In this document: positions 38,601-50,900 of the stretch, piece after piece
Numbering within the stretch: the stretch's first letter is position 1
How the letters are laid out: each line of letters starts with the position of its first letter
Assembly (NCBI RefSeq): GCF_019578655.1
Contig: NC_063259.1
Coordinates: 27,639,277 to 27,703,276, forward strand
Reading direction: 5' to 3'
Origin: Ricinus communis
Lineage: Eukaryota; Streptophyta; Magnoliopsida; Malpighiales; Euphorbiaceae
Length of the DNA: 64,000 bases
The notes under the pieces: model-generated
Database searches by the model: none
What the model saw: only the letters and a program-made list of their open reading frames with translations
Told to the model about the DNA's origin: nothing
Made by a program: the position numbers and the translations under genes

Positions 38601-41428
38601 TTATTTAGGAGTGAAAGTTAGGGTCTTCCCGAGCACAAACATGACAAACGAGATCTCAAGAAAGAAGATAGTGTTGATGAGTGTCCGATCAATCATCCAT
38701 CCAAAAATAGAAAAACCTCCAGGATTCGACTGCAAATATGCCACTGCAAGAGAAAATAACTTTCAATGAGCTTCCTTCTTGTATCCAGAGTACAGTATTA
38801 TAAAAGCACAATATTCTATGAAATTAATGCAATGCCTCACAAGATGTACTACTCTGAAGTGATAATCTTTTCTGCTTCTTCTTTTCAGGGATGTTCAAGA
38901 TGGGGAAATGAATATCAGCTCTTTGGAATACTTCTTTAATAGCATCCTATTAGAACATTTGTTTTCCTATGGACATCTTTGGCCAGACAAATATTTGCCA
39001 CGGGCACATATATGTTATATTCAGAGTTCAAATGCTCTTACTTCTCCACTTCAGCATCAGTACGGCCCTCCTTCCAAAGTGGTACACATGTCAAAAGTGT
39101 CCTAGAGATATTACATCAGCATCTGTACTTGATTCTATTTTGATTATGGGGGACTGTGTTTGAGAACTGCAGTGGAAAGTCATTTAAATGAGAAAGTATT
39201 GTGTAAAGTCCAGGTTACTACAATAGCAAGGGCCAAGGTGTAGGCTAACCAACAAAGAAAACTAATCTTATGTTGAGCAGAACAATGATAGGACTAGCAG
39301 TTCGCAATTAAGATATACTATTGCGAGTAGAAAAATGGCATATGTGATACAGTATGAGCTGAATTTAGTATTCACTAGATATTAATTGCCCCGAACATAA
39401 CTACTCCTATGAGAATGTGATCTTCAGCTAAGATTGCCACTAGGGAAATAAAAATGAAGATGGTAGAAATTGGTGCATACCAAAAGCTTGTCTCATGTCA
39501 TATGCTTGAGTGGATGAAGTCAATTGGGAATTGGTGGGCACCGGCACGTAGTCAACCGACTCCAGATCACATTGAGAGTAATTTATTCGCATTGAGCTGG
39601 CCATATTGGGACCCTTGAAATCTCTAATACTACTTGATGCAGCCGCTTTGCTGGAGCTGCAAGTAACTAAAGCATGCCATTTGGAAGCAGTTGATGCAAC
39701 AGCTTGAGCTCTATGTGTAGTCTTTGCAGCTGCATGCAGGCAGATTACTAATCCAACAAGCTCAGCTACGGAAGCAATCTGTCAAAACATTGTGATGTCA
39801 GAACAGAATTTAACAAATCTAGAAGTCTATCCGAACACATGAAGACAAGCTTGTAAAGGTATTGCTCCAAAGTTCAGCTGATTAACCACTTGAAAATAAA
39901 ATCCAACACCACCAACAGAAAACAGTGTACAACAACTTGTTCTACAGTAAGGTATGGCCACCTCACTTTCATATGGTGTTTTGGAAGGAGGATAATTCCT
40001 CTGCCATAGGCTCTTAAACTTCAGTCTTCTAATGGCAAAATTCAGATTTCAGTAGAGGAAACCGCAGTTTTAATCTTTCCAATGATAACATGCAATATCA
40101 CTTTAGATAACAAAGGGAGAAAAATAAAGTGCATTAGTCTACACTTACTAAAAAATCACCGCCATTTATGAGATTGATAATTCCTTTGTTGCCTGTCGTT
40201 TGGAACAAAGCCACAACCTCACTAGCTGTCACAACCAAGAGCTCAAAAATGAAGAAGATTCGAAACCTGTGGCTTATCTTAGATAGATAATGTGTCAGAC
40301 GAACATGTTCCTCAATATATAGTAAAACATCCGCATCCTGCTCTAAAAGCTTCCCATAACTTTCAAAGTGTATCACTTGCAGATTGCACAATAGATTGAA
40401 TAAAGCACAACCAGACAGATAGATTATTGTCGAGTAAGTCCATGAGATAATCAAAGCAATCAATATAGCCAAAGAAACCCACCAAGGATCATGAGGGACA
40501 TAGATAAAACGAATGACCTCACGAACAATCTTCAGAAGTAGACATGGTATTACCCATACTGCCAGCAGCAAGAAGAAATCCTGAATAAACAGAGATGCCA
40601 AATTCAATCCTTTAACAGTCATAAAACGACCATGGTCACAAGAACAACCTAATATCAAGTTGGTGGGTAACTCCAGGTAATAGATTTCATGATCTAGTCA
40701 ATAGTGTCACTTTTAAATTCAATTGTCAAGTACCGGTTTTTTATTTTGTTTCTTTTGGATAAGGCCATCAGTATTTTATTACTTTCTAAGAACCTAAGCC
40801 AGTCAAAGAACTTTGAGATAAAAATTGTAAAATAAGATAAAATAACTACAAAAATTAGATCTCCTGTTTTAATGTTACTTCAGTCAGATCCTCCTACTAA
40901 CCCTTGACAAAATCTAAGTAATAAATAATCATTTTAACAAGAAGGGGGGAAAATCCAAGTAAATACCAACAAATAATAGAAAAATAAGAAGCTACACACA
41001 TGAATCTTGTCTGCATATTCTTGATGAAATTCTTTTAAGTGACCATGGCACCTATCCACAAAGAGGAAATTCCTGACGCCATACTTTCTCAAATTATGTG
41101 ATATGCAAAGAAGAGAGATGGCAGCAGCAAGAGACTGAAACGCCAAAATCTGAAACTCGAAGCTGTTGATTTGGTACTTGTTAAAGTTGGCAGAAGCAGA
41201 GAACATGATCATAAAGACAGGAAGAAGTATACCCAGAAGCAGAAAAGAGAGCCATGAGAGTACAAAGCTGAAAAAGGAGGACTGACAAAAACCAAATAGC
41301 CTTAAAAAGGTCTCTAAGCGATTGAGAAACTTGGAGAGAAGTTGGGTGGTATCATCTTCTTCATTCTGAGCTTGTATGAATGGTACTTCAATTGTTGTCG
41401 AGTTCCCATTCTCTGTTGGCATCGTCAT
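38601..41428 (-). CDS. DUF3537 seven-helix membrane protein (gustatory-receptor-like, GRL)
   Basis: Four exons on the minus strand: 41428-41000, 40580-40149, 39778-39481 and 38743-38601. They total 1302 nt, or 433 residues. The start is ATG 41428 (MTMPTENGN); the frame is open further upstream but without an ATG. Seven hydrophobic segments are visible: about residues 55-80 (FSFVLSWLSFLLLGILLPVF), 92-113, 144-165 (FFLLLAVWVIPCLLLKIV), 176-208, 250-272 (FIFELLVVTASEVVALF), 288-307 and 405-427 (INTIFFLEISFVMFVLGK). This fits plant DUF3537 proteins, reported as distant homologues of insect gustatory receptors. Their ligand and location are unknown to me. A long acidic, Gln/Asn-containing loop lies between helices 1-6 and the last helix. 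Introns are GT..AG. Family assignment is from memory of conserved blocks such as RTLINTIFF. Confidence 0.85.
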
Positions 41429-43140
41429 TTGAGTCCGGAGACACGAGGCAAAGTTCAACTTAACTCAAGTTCTGCTGCAACCTAAAAAGGAAAACACGGT
41501 CTGTCTCTAGATCTCCTCCGGCTTTGAAAACGGAGTTCTATTTGTTCTTTCGCCAGAGGCAAAAATAAATACCCATATTTTTGTTTTTTCGGTTAAATTC
41601 ATACTTTAGTGATTTAGTAATTTTATATACAATTCAATAAACAGTTGAATTTATAAAATTTAATATTATTTTAATAATTTATATTTTTATTTAAAAAAGA
41701 GGGATCATCAGTGAATCGGCTCCTACTGATCAAGTTGCTATTTCGGCTACGAAAGAGGTAGCTACATCTCTGCACGTGGTCCTCTATCTGTATCACTCAG
41801 ATAAAGTGATCGGAAGTGGTGATGAAATTTAAGATGAAATTTTAAAATTTATAATTAATTATAATATGAAGTCTATTCTTTTTACAAGTGATTAAGCCTC
41901 TGTATTAACTGTGTCTTTGTTAGTACCAATCTATTTATTACGTCCTAACTCGTGGTGGTACTTCTATTATTGAGTCCTCACCTAGACATACGATTAGGCG
42001 CGTGTTAGTAAACATCATTATTTGCGTGTATTTGTCTAGCTTCATTGCCAATCATGAGGTTTTTGCTTCCAGTTAATCAAAACGACGTAGTTTTGATTCA
42101 ATAAGAGGCAAGGTAAGCAAATCCCAACAAACAAGATTCATCTGTTTTTGTTTCTTCTTGTTGAAAAATTGTTACTGCTGAAACTGGAAAAACGGTAAGT
42201 GTACTTATTTGTTGATGCGTCTACTGTTGTTGCAGCAGCTGAGGCTGCAATGGTGAGCTTGCAGGAGAAGCTGCTGTAGTGGCATCTGCTACCATGCATG
42301 GCTGTGTATGCAGCTGGGCTCGATGTGATCGGTTTTGTTTTGCAGGAGGGTTGCTGCAATTGTTTTTACTGCTGGTTCTCTGTATAAGGCTGCTCTATTT
42401 GTTGCTGGAATTGTGTCTCCTATGACAAAGAAGTCAGTTGATATGAACTCTAAAAGCAATTTTCCCAACTCTGTTCCTTATTGAAACCATATTTCTGAAC
42501 TTATTGGAACAGTTGAATCAGCATTGTGAACGCAAGGACTTAATGCGTACAAAAATCAAAGTACAAGGACGTTACTAGATGGATGAGGATCAACTGAAAC
42601 GAAGTAGTTTTCGAATAGTAGAGTTTTTTTGTCTTAGTATTATGAGGGCATGTTTGAATGATGATATTAAACGTATTATCAGGGAGGCAGTCATGTGCTA
42701 AACTGTGCAGAAGGTTCATAGCGATGCCATTGGCGGTGTACGTTTTACTGCTGTTCAGTATTCCTTTCTTTTGGGTTCATCAACTTGATCGGGCTCCCTC
42801 AGTCTACCGGCTCTTACGTATATATTGTTTAGACGGCAGGGCAGTGCAATTAATCATGATGGCCATTCTTCATAATGTTTGTCTTTTACGTTATATAATC
42901 AACACCAAGAAGATCTCCCGAGTCAATAGGATAAATATATTATTGGCGTTGGTACACATTTTTGGTGATGTATATATAGCTTGAACAATCAAGAATTATC
43001 ACCGATCGAGTAGTCCCTATAATTACTGACTAGCCATTGGAATCTTCAAGCTATGGCGCCGGAAATGGTGAATATCTTGATATGCATTTCTCTACCAAGG
43101 CTAAGGTGCTGTGTTCTCATATTTGTTTGAAGTGACTGGA
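41429..43140. other. Spacer with no supported gene
   Basis: Holds the DUF3537 promoter on the left and the 3' flank of the acyl-CoA ligase on the right. The stretch 42200-42430 is rich in GCTG/CTGC triplets and has hydrophobic frames on both strands, but no known family. Frames at 42658-42984 and similar are broken and unrecognised; they could be old retroelement debris. Confidence 0.45.
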
Positions 43141-46100
43141 TCATAATTTGGAAGAATGATCGGAGATGGCAAGATCCACCAGCTCCCTCCTCAGGATCTT
43201 TCCTGCTGGAGATTTTGGAATTGCATTTATAAAAGCTACTCTCCTTATCTTCTTGTATGGTGCAACCTACAATCACACAGACGACTAGACAACGTAAACA
43301 GAAGAATCCTACACACTAGACTAGAAGCATTAAGAGCTAAGTTCAGTTAACAGGATTAACAATATTTTGCCTGAGGCAAGCGAAGCTTGGTTTAAATATT
43401 TATATTTTTCTTTAACTGAAAAGTGCAGAAGCATGCCTGTTTTGCAATGAAATCCATAACTTCAGCTTCTGTAATATCAGATCCTGGTTTTCTCACTATA
43501 TACGCCATGGGGATTTGTCCTGCCTCTTCATCAGCATACCTGCTTCCGAATAACAAAAATGGATAAAATAGGAGGACCTACTGGCTCTTCAGAAGAAAAG
43601 AGAACATGCATACGCCAATGAATTCATCATAATATAGATTATGGCACTAATTACTCGTCGATATCTTTCGCCCTTTGATACTATCAGTTTCCACTCTATT
43701 CCACTTATTGACTTTAAGAATCAAGAATCATCTTATGAGCATCACTTATTTCATAGGAATAAGATTTTAGAAAAAAGAAAATACAAAGAAGTAATGATTT
43801 GGTAGCAAATCTTGCAACAAAATTAATTTTCTGCATGTTGGACCTCATACGATACTTTATGCTTTTCGATTGGAGATGTGCATCAGTTTCTTATACCTAC
43901 TGATAATTATTGTCTCTTTATTCACAAAGTTGACAAGGAGAAAGAGATTCATGAAAAAAAACTTTAGAAAATAAACTAGAAACATAGAAGCATGAGTGGC
44001 TGTGCTCAGAAATTGCAATACACAGAAAACTAAGACACAAATATAATGCAGGTATGCTGTTTTTAGAAAGATAATTAAAATGGCTAGACACTTACGGAAC
44101 CACAGCAGCATCAGCAATTTCAAGATGGGAGTGAAGTAACTGTTCCAACTCAGCTGGAGGCACCTGCAAGTTATTAGAAATAAGATGACATTGCAAGGGA
44201 GTGAAATCTCATTGTCTATGGTTTGGGAAGAGCCAGGATGATTCAATCACCTGATATGCCTTGTATTTTATCAGTTCCTTTAACCTATCAACGATATAGA
44301 GGAACCCTTGGGAATCGAAATAACAAATATCTCCAGTCTTTAACCAACCCTCTGAATCTAATGTTTCAGCAGTTGCTTTCTCATTTTTTACATAACCTGC
44401 CTCAACACCAATAGAATTCATTTTAAAAAACAAGCATTTATTAGAAACACCAAAATACTTGAATGGTTTGCATATCTTTACATGTAAGTACCCAGAAAGC
44501 AGATGTTAAGACAATCATCTGGGGGCTATCAGTTTCTAGTTCATCATAATAATTAAATACGTAAAGTAGATTATGTATATTTACATGACAAGATTAGGTG
44601 GCCTTGAGCTGAATATTGTGTAGATTTTGGTTCTAGAACCAAATTCAAATGTCAAAACACAAGCTCGAAGCAATAGTCCGAGGAAAATGACCACCTCAGC
44701 TGAGGTGATATCAGCAGAGGTCACAGAGGCAGAGCTCCCTATTGCATCTCTGGTATAAGAAAATGAACATGTAATTAAGATATTCTACATTCCCAAGTCT
44801 ATGAAATTAAGATATCCTAAGAATACATTCCCAAGGCAATCCACACCTCAACAAAAAGATCCTAATGCACCTCCCATTCCCAAGTCTATGAAACTAAAAC
44901 AAGAAGCCTTAGACATTGTCAAGATCATTGCACAAGTTAAGCACAGCCTTGAACACAATGCCATCACCAATACTAATTTTAAGCTTCAGCCACACATGTT
45001 GAACGACAAAGTATAACCTCTAGCACAACGAGCAAGAAGGCGATGTCAAGTCTACAATCACCAATTACCTTTCATGAGAGTCGGCCCTCGCAACCAAAGC
45101 TCCCCTCTTTGGCCAGGAGGCAAGGCCTCTCCATTTACAGGATCGACAATCTTAGCTTCCATATTTTCAGCCAGGCGACCAACAGAACCATGCTGCTTGA
45201 ATTCTTCAGGACTTATCATCCTTGCTGCCCCACCTCCAGTCTCAGTCAGCCCATATCCCTAAAACAAATTACGTTCATTATTTTATCAATATTGACCAAC
45301 ACCATCAAAATACAACAACATTTTCAAATAGGAGTCATACGTATCAATTATCATATCCTAAAAGGCAGCCGCTGCCTATCAGCTTTCAGAAATTAGGCTT
45401 CGTATCTTTGCAGGTACCTTTTAGTCCCAAAAAGGGATCCATTTGACGCACTGAACATGCACACCCCAATCAGCATATACTAGATTTAAAAAAGTGAGTT
45501 GCCAATCACATTATACAATACACGTAATTACCAAATAAAATAATCACAACATACACGTGCCTATAATAATCTCAAATAATTGAGCTCTGACTGGTTTGAA
45601 CTTAGACACCTCATAGAGACTCAAATACCATCGTGGAAATTTATCCTGATAGGCAGCTTTCTCTCTTTCCTAAGGAACGAAACGAAGTATTAATTTTACC
45701 AAAAACCATATCATTACTAGCGTAGCAAATTCTTAAAAGTATAAAAAAACATTTTTAATCAAAACAACTAACTCTCAAGAACCCAATTACCTGGGAAATC
45801 TCCACCTGTGGAAATTTATCCTTGAACCTATCGGAAACATCTTTACCCAAAGGTGCGCCACCACACCCCAAGAACAACAAAGAACTCAAGTCATACTTTT
45901 TAGTTAAATCAGATTTCACCAAAGCCACAATCAACGGTGGAGAAACCGGCATAAATGCAACCTTATACTTCTCCACAGCTCTTAACATTCCTTCAAAATC
46001 AAATCTTTCCATCAAAACCACTGTCTCTCCCATAGCAAATGCTCTTACCAACATAAAGAACCCAAACACATGAAACAGGGGCAGCGTAAAAAGTGAGACT

Positions 46101-46807
46101 GGCTCAGGTTCGGGTTCGTTCGGGTCTGTTTGACCCTTGTTGTGATAAAACCCCGAGATCAACGCTATTATATTCCGGTGAGTCAAGCTTACACCTTTGA
46201 CTTTTCCTGTTGTTCCTGATGAATAAAGAATAGCTGCCGGGTCGGACTGGTTCACGCTCACATACGTGGCAGTGTTTGAATTGTGAAGAAAAGAGAGAAA
46301 CTCCGGGGAGTCGATCAGAATGGTGCCTGAGGGCGGAGAGGGAATCTTGTGAGCTGTCTGTGAGGTGGCGAAGGCAATTTTAGGCTGAGAGAGTTGAGTT
46401 TGGTGAGCGACCTCCGAGTTAGAACTGAGGGGGTTGGCGGGAGAGATAGTGAGGCCAAGAGAGAGAAGAGAGAAGTAAAGAAGAGGGACGTGGAGGGAAG
46501 CTGGACAGAGAATGAAAGCGACGTCGTTTGGAGATAGGGAGAAGTGAGTTTTGAGAGAGAAGGAGAGAGAGCGTGTTCGGTTAAGGAATTGGGAGAAGGT
46601 AAGAGATTCGGCTGTGTTCGAGTCTATAAGGAAAGTTGTGGCGGTGAGGTTAGCAGTGGTGGAGTTAAGGAGAGAGACAGCGTATTGGGCAATGGAAAGT
46701 GGCTGGTCGGACGGTGGTAAAGGAGTCGACGGTCTCAAGCTATGAAAAGTTTTGGTTTCTTTGCAGAAACCATTGTTCGGATCAATATTTGATGTTACTG
46801 TTGCCAT
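43141..46807 (-). CDS. OPCL1: Peroxisomal 4-coumarate:CoA ligase-like acyl-CoA ligase (OPCL1-like)
   Basis: ANL-superfamily enzyme that activates a carboxylic acid via an acyl-AMP to its CoA thioester. Six exons on the minus strand: 46807-45791, 45258-45069, 44396-44251, 44163-44096, 43539-43437 and 43266-43141. They total 1650 nt, or 549 residues, close to Arabidopsis OPCL1 (546). The start is ATG 46807 ([14 protein letters not shown]). Motifs: AMP-binding loop [60 protein letters not shown] and the catalytic Lys in [13 protein letters not shown]. It ends SSKL, a type 1 peroxisomal signal, as in OPCL1, which activates the jasmonate precursor OPC-8:0. The intron 43436-43267 has a GC donor. 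The substrate cannot be told from sequence alone; other 4CL-like peroxisomal ligases are possible. Confidence 0.93.
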
Positions 46808-47172
46808 ACACAAAACTGGAAAAAAGATAAAAAGAAACCTGTGAATGAATATATGTGGTAGCGACCGGTGATAATGAGATTGTGAAGTAAAAAGAGAGGG
46901 TTGCGGAGATAGATGGATATAAATGCGCTGCGCAGGACGGCCACGGGCCACTGTTCCAGGAGCGAATAGGAAGTTGTCGTTTGAGATTGTTACGGGTGGC
47001 AGAAGTGTCGTTTAGCAGTGTGTGGATCAATGAATGATAGTCAGCTTGTTGAGGTGTGGAGGAACGTGTTGAAGTTTCAAACAGAGTTAGCGAAGTTTGA
47101 CTGTTATTTATGGAATGAAGATGCGAGGATGACATTATTTGTTGGTTTAGAGAACGAGAGGGATTCCCTTCC

Positions 47173-47203
<31 letters not shown>

Positions 47204-47945
47204 CTTTTCCTGCCACATAGTATTTGTATTCGGGGTGATGAGTGTTGACCCACTCCTCGACATCTTTTCTTTATTTTATTTATCTTTTTTTATACAATTT
47301 GTGTGTCTGACCGTATGTCAATCATATCCTTGCATTAGAATCAAAATTTACAGTGCTGAAGTAAAGAGCCAGAGCCCCCTCACCACCACCATCATCACTG
47401 TCCATGAACAAGACTTTGAGAAAAAATAAAAAAATAAAAGCATGAAACCACACTTAACCATCTGATGTGCCAGTATCATGGCATCGTCGGCTACAAATTG
47501 TTCTCTGTTGGTTTTGCAAATAAAAATAAAGGAAATATAGCAAGAGTAGTTAAAAACTTTCCCTTATATATTTCCACTGGAGAAAGGCAGATGGGCTAAT
47601 TCAGCACGTTTTCTTTCCCTTGTTTATTTTAATATATAGGCAATAATAACTATAAAATAAATAAGGTGTTTAAAAAGCTCTAAAAAATCAACTTAACATG
47701 GATAATAGAACTAATAAGGGGACACAATTATAAATATACAAATCTGAGAGAAACTTTTCATTAATTTTCCAGCGCTAATTTGTAAATACTGAAAGCTTAG
47801 TGGAATGGCTTGAAATAAAGTAAAGAAAAGGGACCAATAAACAAAAATATTCAAAAGAATAAACGAAACGAACAAGAAGAGCAAGGATTAGGGTTTAAGG
47901 CTTTAGCTTCTGCGTCGTTGTAGAATTTAATTATAACGAATAACC
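46808..47945. promoter_or_regulatory. Head-to-head promoter region of OPCL1-like and WDR74-like genes
   Basis: The 1.1-kb spacer separates divergent starts at 46807 and 47946. It contains a perfect AT microsatellite at 47173-47200. The open frame extending left-to-right from 47018 and the in-frame upstream extension of the ligase lack supporting features. I cannot place a convincing TATA box. Confidence 0.5.
47173..47200. repeat. (AT)14 microsatellite
   Basis: A perfect AT run in the shared promoter spacer. Confidence 0.95.
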
Positions 47946-50900
47946 ATGCCGAGAACAACCACCGTAGAAACTCCTGGTTGTCCTCAACTTCGAGCCCTAA
48001 CTTTCGATGCACTTGGTTTCACTAAAGGTACATAAATTTATTGCTCATTATATCCTTTTTCCAATTGCATTTTAGAAAAAAAGAAGAAGAAAGAAGTTAA
48101 ACTTTTAACTCTTTGAATTAATTATTGTTTAGTGATCGAGTCTCGTGGTGATCGAGGAATCCCTCAGGTTGTACAGAGATGGGGTGATCCTGACCCTTCA
48201 AAATGCGTTCTTGCTGTTTCTATTGATGACCACAAACAAGATCCTGTACTTTTCTTTTTTAGCACGTATATGTCTTTTTATGTTTGTGAATATAATTTAA
48301 CAGTTACTTAAGTTAATTCATTAAAAGTTTTTGTGATTTTTTCGTGCAGTTGTTAGCTGTTGGAAGAAAAGATGGTGTGGTGAGTTCTATTCTTTTTGGT
48401 GGTACTTAGTTATAATTACTAACTTTTATGACGTTATTAATGTGAATTATATGGATTACAGATTGAAGTTATGAATACACTTAATGGGCAAATTCAAGCT
48501 TCAATTTCTAATGTTGGTGATGCTGATGCTGTTAAACCTCAAGATGATGCTGTTGCTGGGTTGCATTTGTTTAGAAGACAGAGATTATCTGGGTATTTTT
48601 TCTTTCTTTCTTCTCTTTTAATCCTTTGGGACTTAGACTATGTGATAAGTAAGGATAATTGTATAATTGCTGATGGATGTCCTAGTGAAATCTGTAGGTC
48701 ATGCAATTTGCTTACTTGCACAATGAAAGGAAATGCAAGCATTAGGCCCCTCGAATTTAATGGTTCATCTGCAGATAATGCAAGTAGTGATGGCTTGAGA
48801 AACTGGAAAGTTTGTGCTTCTGGTAATATTTTTTGTTCTAAAGTGGATGGAAGTGAAAATTATGCATTATTTGGAGGGTGAGTGCTGTATAACTTTGCAA
48901 TATTAGGTTCAGATTTGACATTTTTACTTATTTCTCATGTAACTAATTGCCTTCTGTTCTCTGATTCAGGAAATCTGTGGAACTTAATTTATGGGATCTT
49001 GAGAAGTGTTCGAGGATTTGGAATGCAAAATCTGTGAGCAATGCTACCTTCCATCAGCAAACTTATTCTTGAATGAAAACATCAATTAAATGTTTATTTC
49101 AAATGTATTAATATCTTCACATTTTCCAGCCTCCTAAAAACAGCCTTGGTATTTTTACTCCGACATGGTTTACATCTGCAACATTCCTGAGTAATGATGA
49201 TCACCGTAAATTCGCAGCTGGCACCAGTAACCATCAGGTATTATTTCATATAAAATACTTTTCTTGTGTAGGAACCAGTAATTGGATTAAAATGTCTTGA
49301 ACATGGCATTCTTGTGGACGGCTCTAATGCAGAACAAGTAAATTTCTGTAAAATATCTTCTGTTATGACAGTACATAAAATTTCATCTGCTATGAGAGTC
49401 CATATTTTTACATTTTTTATTTGCACATTATGTCAAGCCAATGGGAGCTGTAATGGATTCTATTACTCCAAAATGGGGGAGTATCATATATTGGACATTT
49501 TGTTTTTAAATTTGCAATTGCATGCAAACAAGAACCTGCTGAGCGCAATTCATTGTCTTTACCACTTATCATCTTCTGTATCCCTTTCTCTGGTCAGAAA
49601 CCAACATTACCTTTGTATTATTGGTGTTTTAGATTATCTTCTTCCCTATTCCAATGAGAATCTTCTTGCTAACATGTGTCTGATATCTCTGGCTGACCTA
49701 ACAGGTCCGCCTATATGATACTTCTGCTCTGCGCAGACCTGTAATTTCATTTGATTTCCGTGAGGCCCCCATCAAAGCAGTCACTGAAGATCAAGATGGC
49801 TATACAATCTATATAGGAAATGGGTCTGGTGATCTTGCTTCTGTGGACATACGCACAGGTACTTGAATTGTATTCATATATAATTGATTCCTTCCATCCC
49901 TTTTAACTAAAGTATTAACTGTTCTGCTTGAAGAATATACAATGTTTTCTTTTGAGTGGTTTGAGTGGACTGAGTTTCCTTGTGATTAGGTTAAGAATAA
50001 GATGTCAATTCCATACTAGTGCTGCAAGTCAAATTTATTGGCATAACTTGGCCTGTTTGACATAAAAACAAAGTGGGGTTTTATTATCTTGTCTACAGGC
50101 TATGCTGCTGAAAAATTTGACTGAGGTTGAGCTTTGACTGCATTTGGGCTGGTCTTCACCTCAACACTGGGCTAGAGTAGTTTCAGGGGGATATCCTTTT
50201 CTTTTTCAGGGATCTGGGATAATTGTTCTCTGTTTATGCTTCACTCTGTGGTATGGATAGATTGAATGGTTGGAGCTTGTTTGTTGAAGCAGTGGTATTG
50301 GATCTGAATTGTTCTTTCTTAATGCAATGTGGAAAATTATGGGTTTGATTTTTTCTTTAACTCCTCGTTTGGTGCATTTTGTTGAAACACCAAGCTTTGA
50401 TTTCAGACACCCGGTTCATATGAACTGGCAGTGGCGTTTTCTAATTGAAACCCTGCTCTATATATAGTAATAGGCTGTCTTTTAAAATTAGTTAGTGCAA
50501 TTTTGTTTAACTTGCTAATGTAAATTGTTTTATCATTCATATGGTCACTTTTTCCTGGACCCTGCAATTTACACTAATAAGATTCTGTCTTTGTTGTCTG
50601 AATAGGGCCATCAATTTCGGCTGGCCTGATAGTTCCTCCATCATAGTTTTCTTTGGTGTCCTTTGCATACATGTTTGTTATATATTTACAATGATGCAAG
50701 TAGCATTATCCGTATAAGATTGCTAAATATTTAGAGATCGAGCTACAATTTATTCTTTTGATGCAGATGTTGCCTCCCTGTTGCTCCTGCTATTGTTCAA
50801 AAGAGTTCTGTTAACAGTACATTTTCTCTCTCAGGGAAATTGTTAGGATGCTTTTTGGGGAAGTGTTCTGGAAGCATCAGATCCATTGCCAGGCATCCTG

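Noticed and set aside
42138..42984. Ala/Ser-rich and hydrophobic frames to the left of the ligase gene
   Set aside because: CTG/GCT triplet richness explains the composition; the frames are short, broken and unmatched.
46808..46951. N-terminal extension of the OPCL1-like frame
   Set aside because: It has no ATG before MATVTSN; the extension is translated from a CTG and is not seen in the family.
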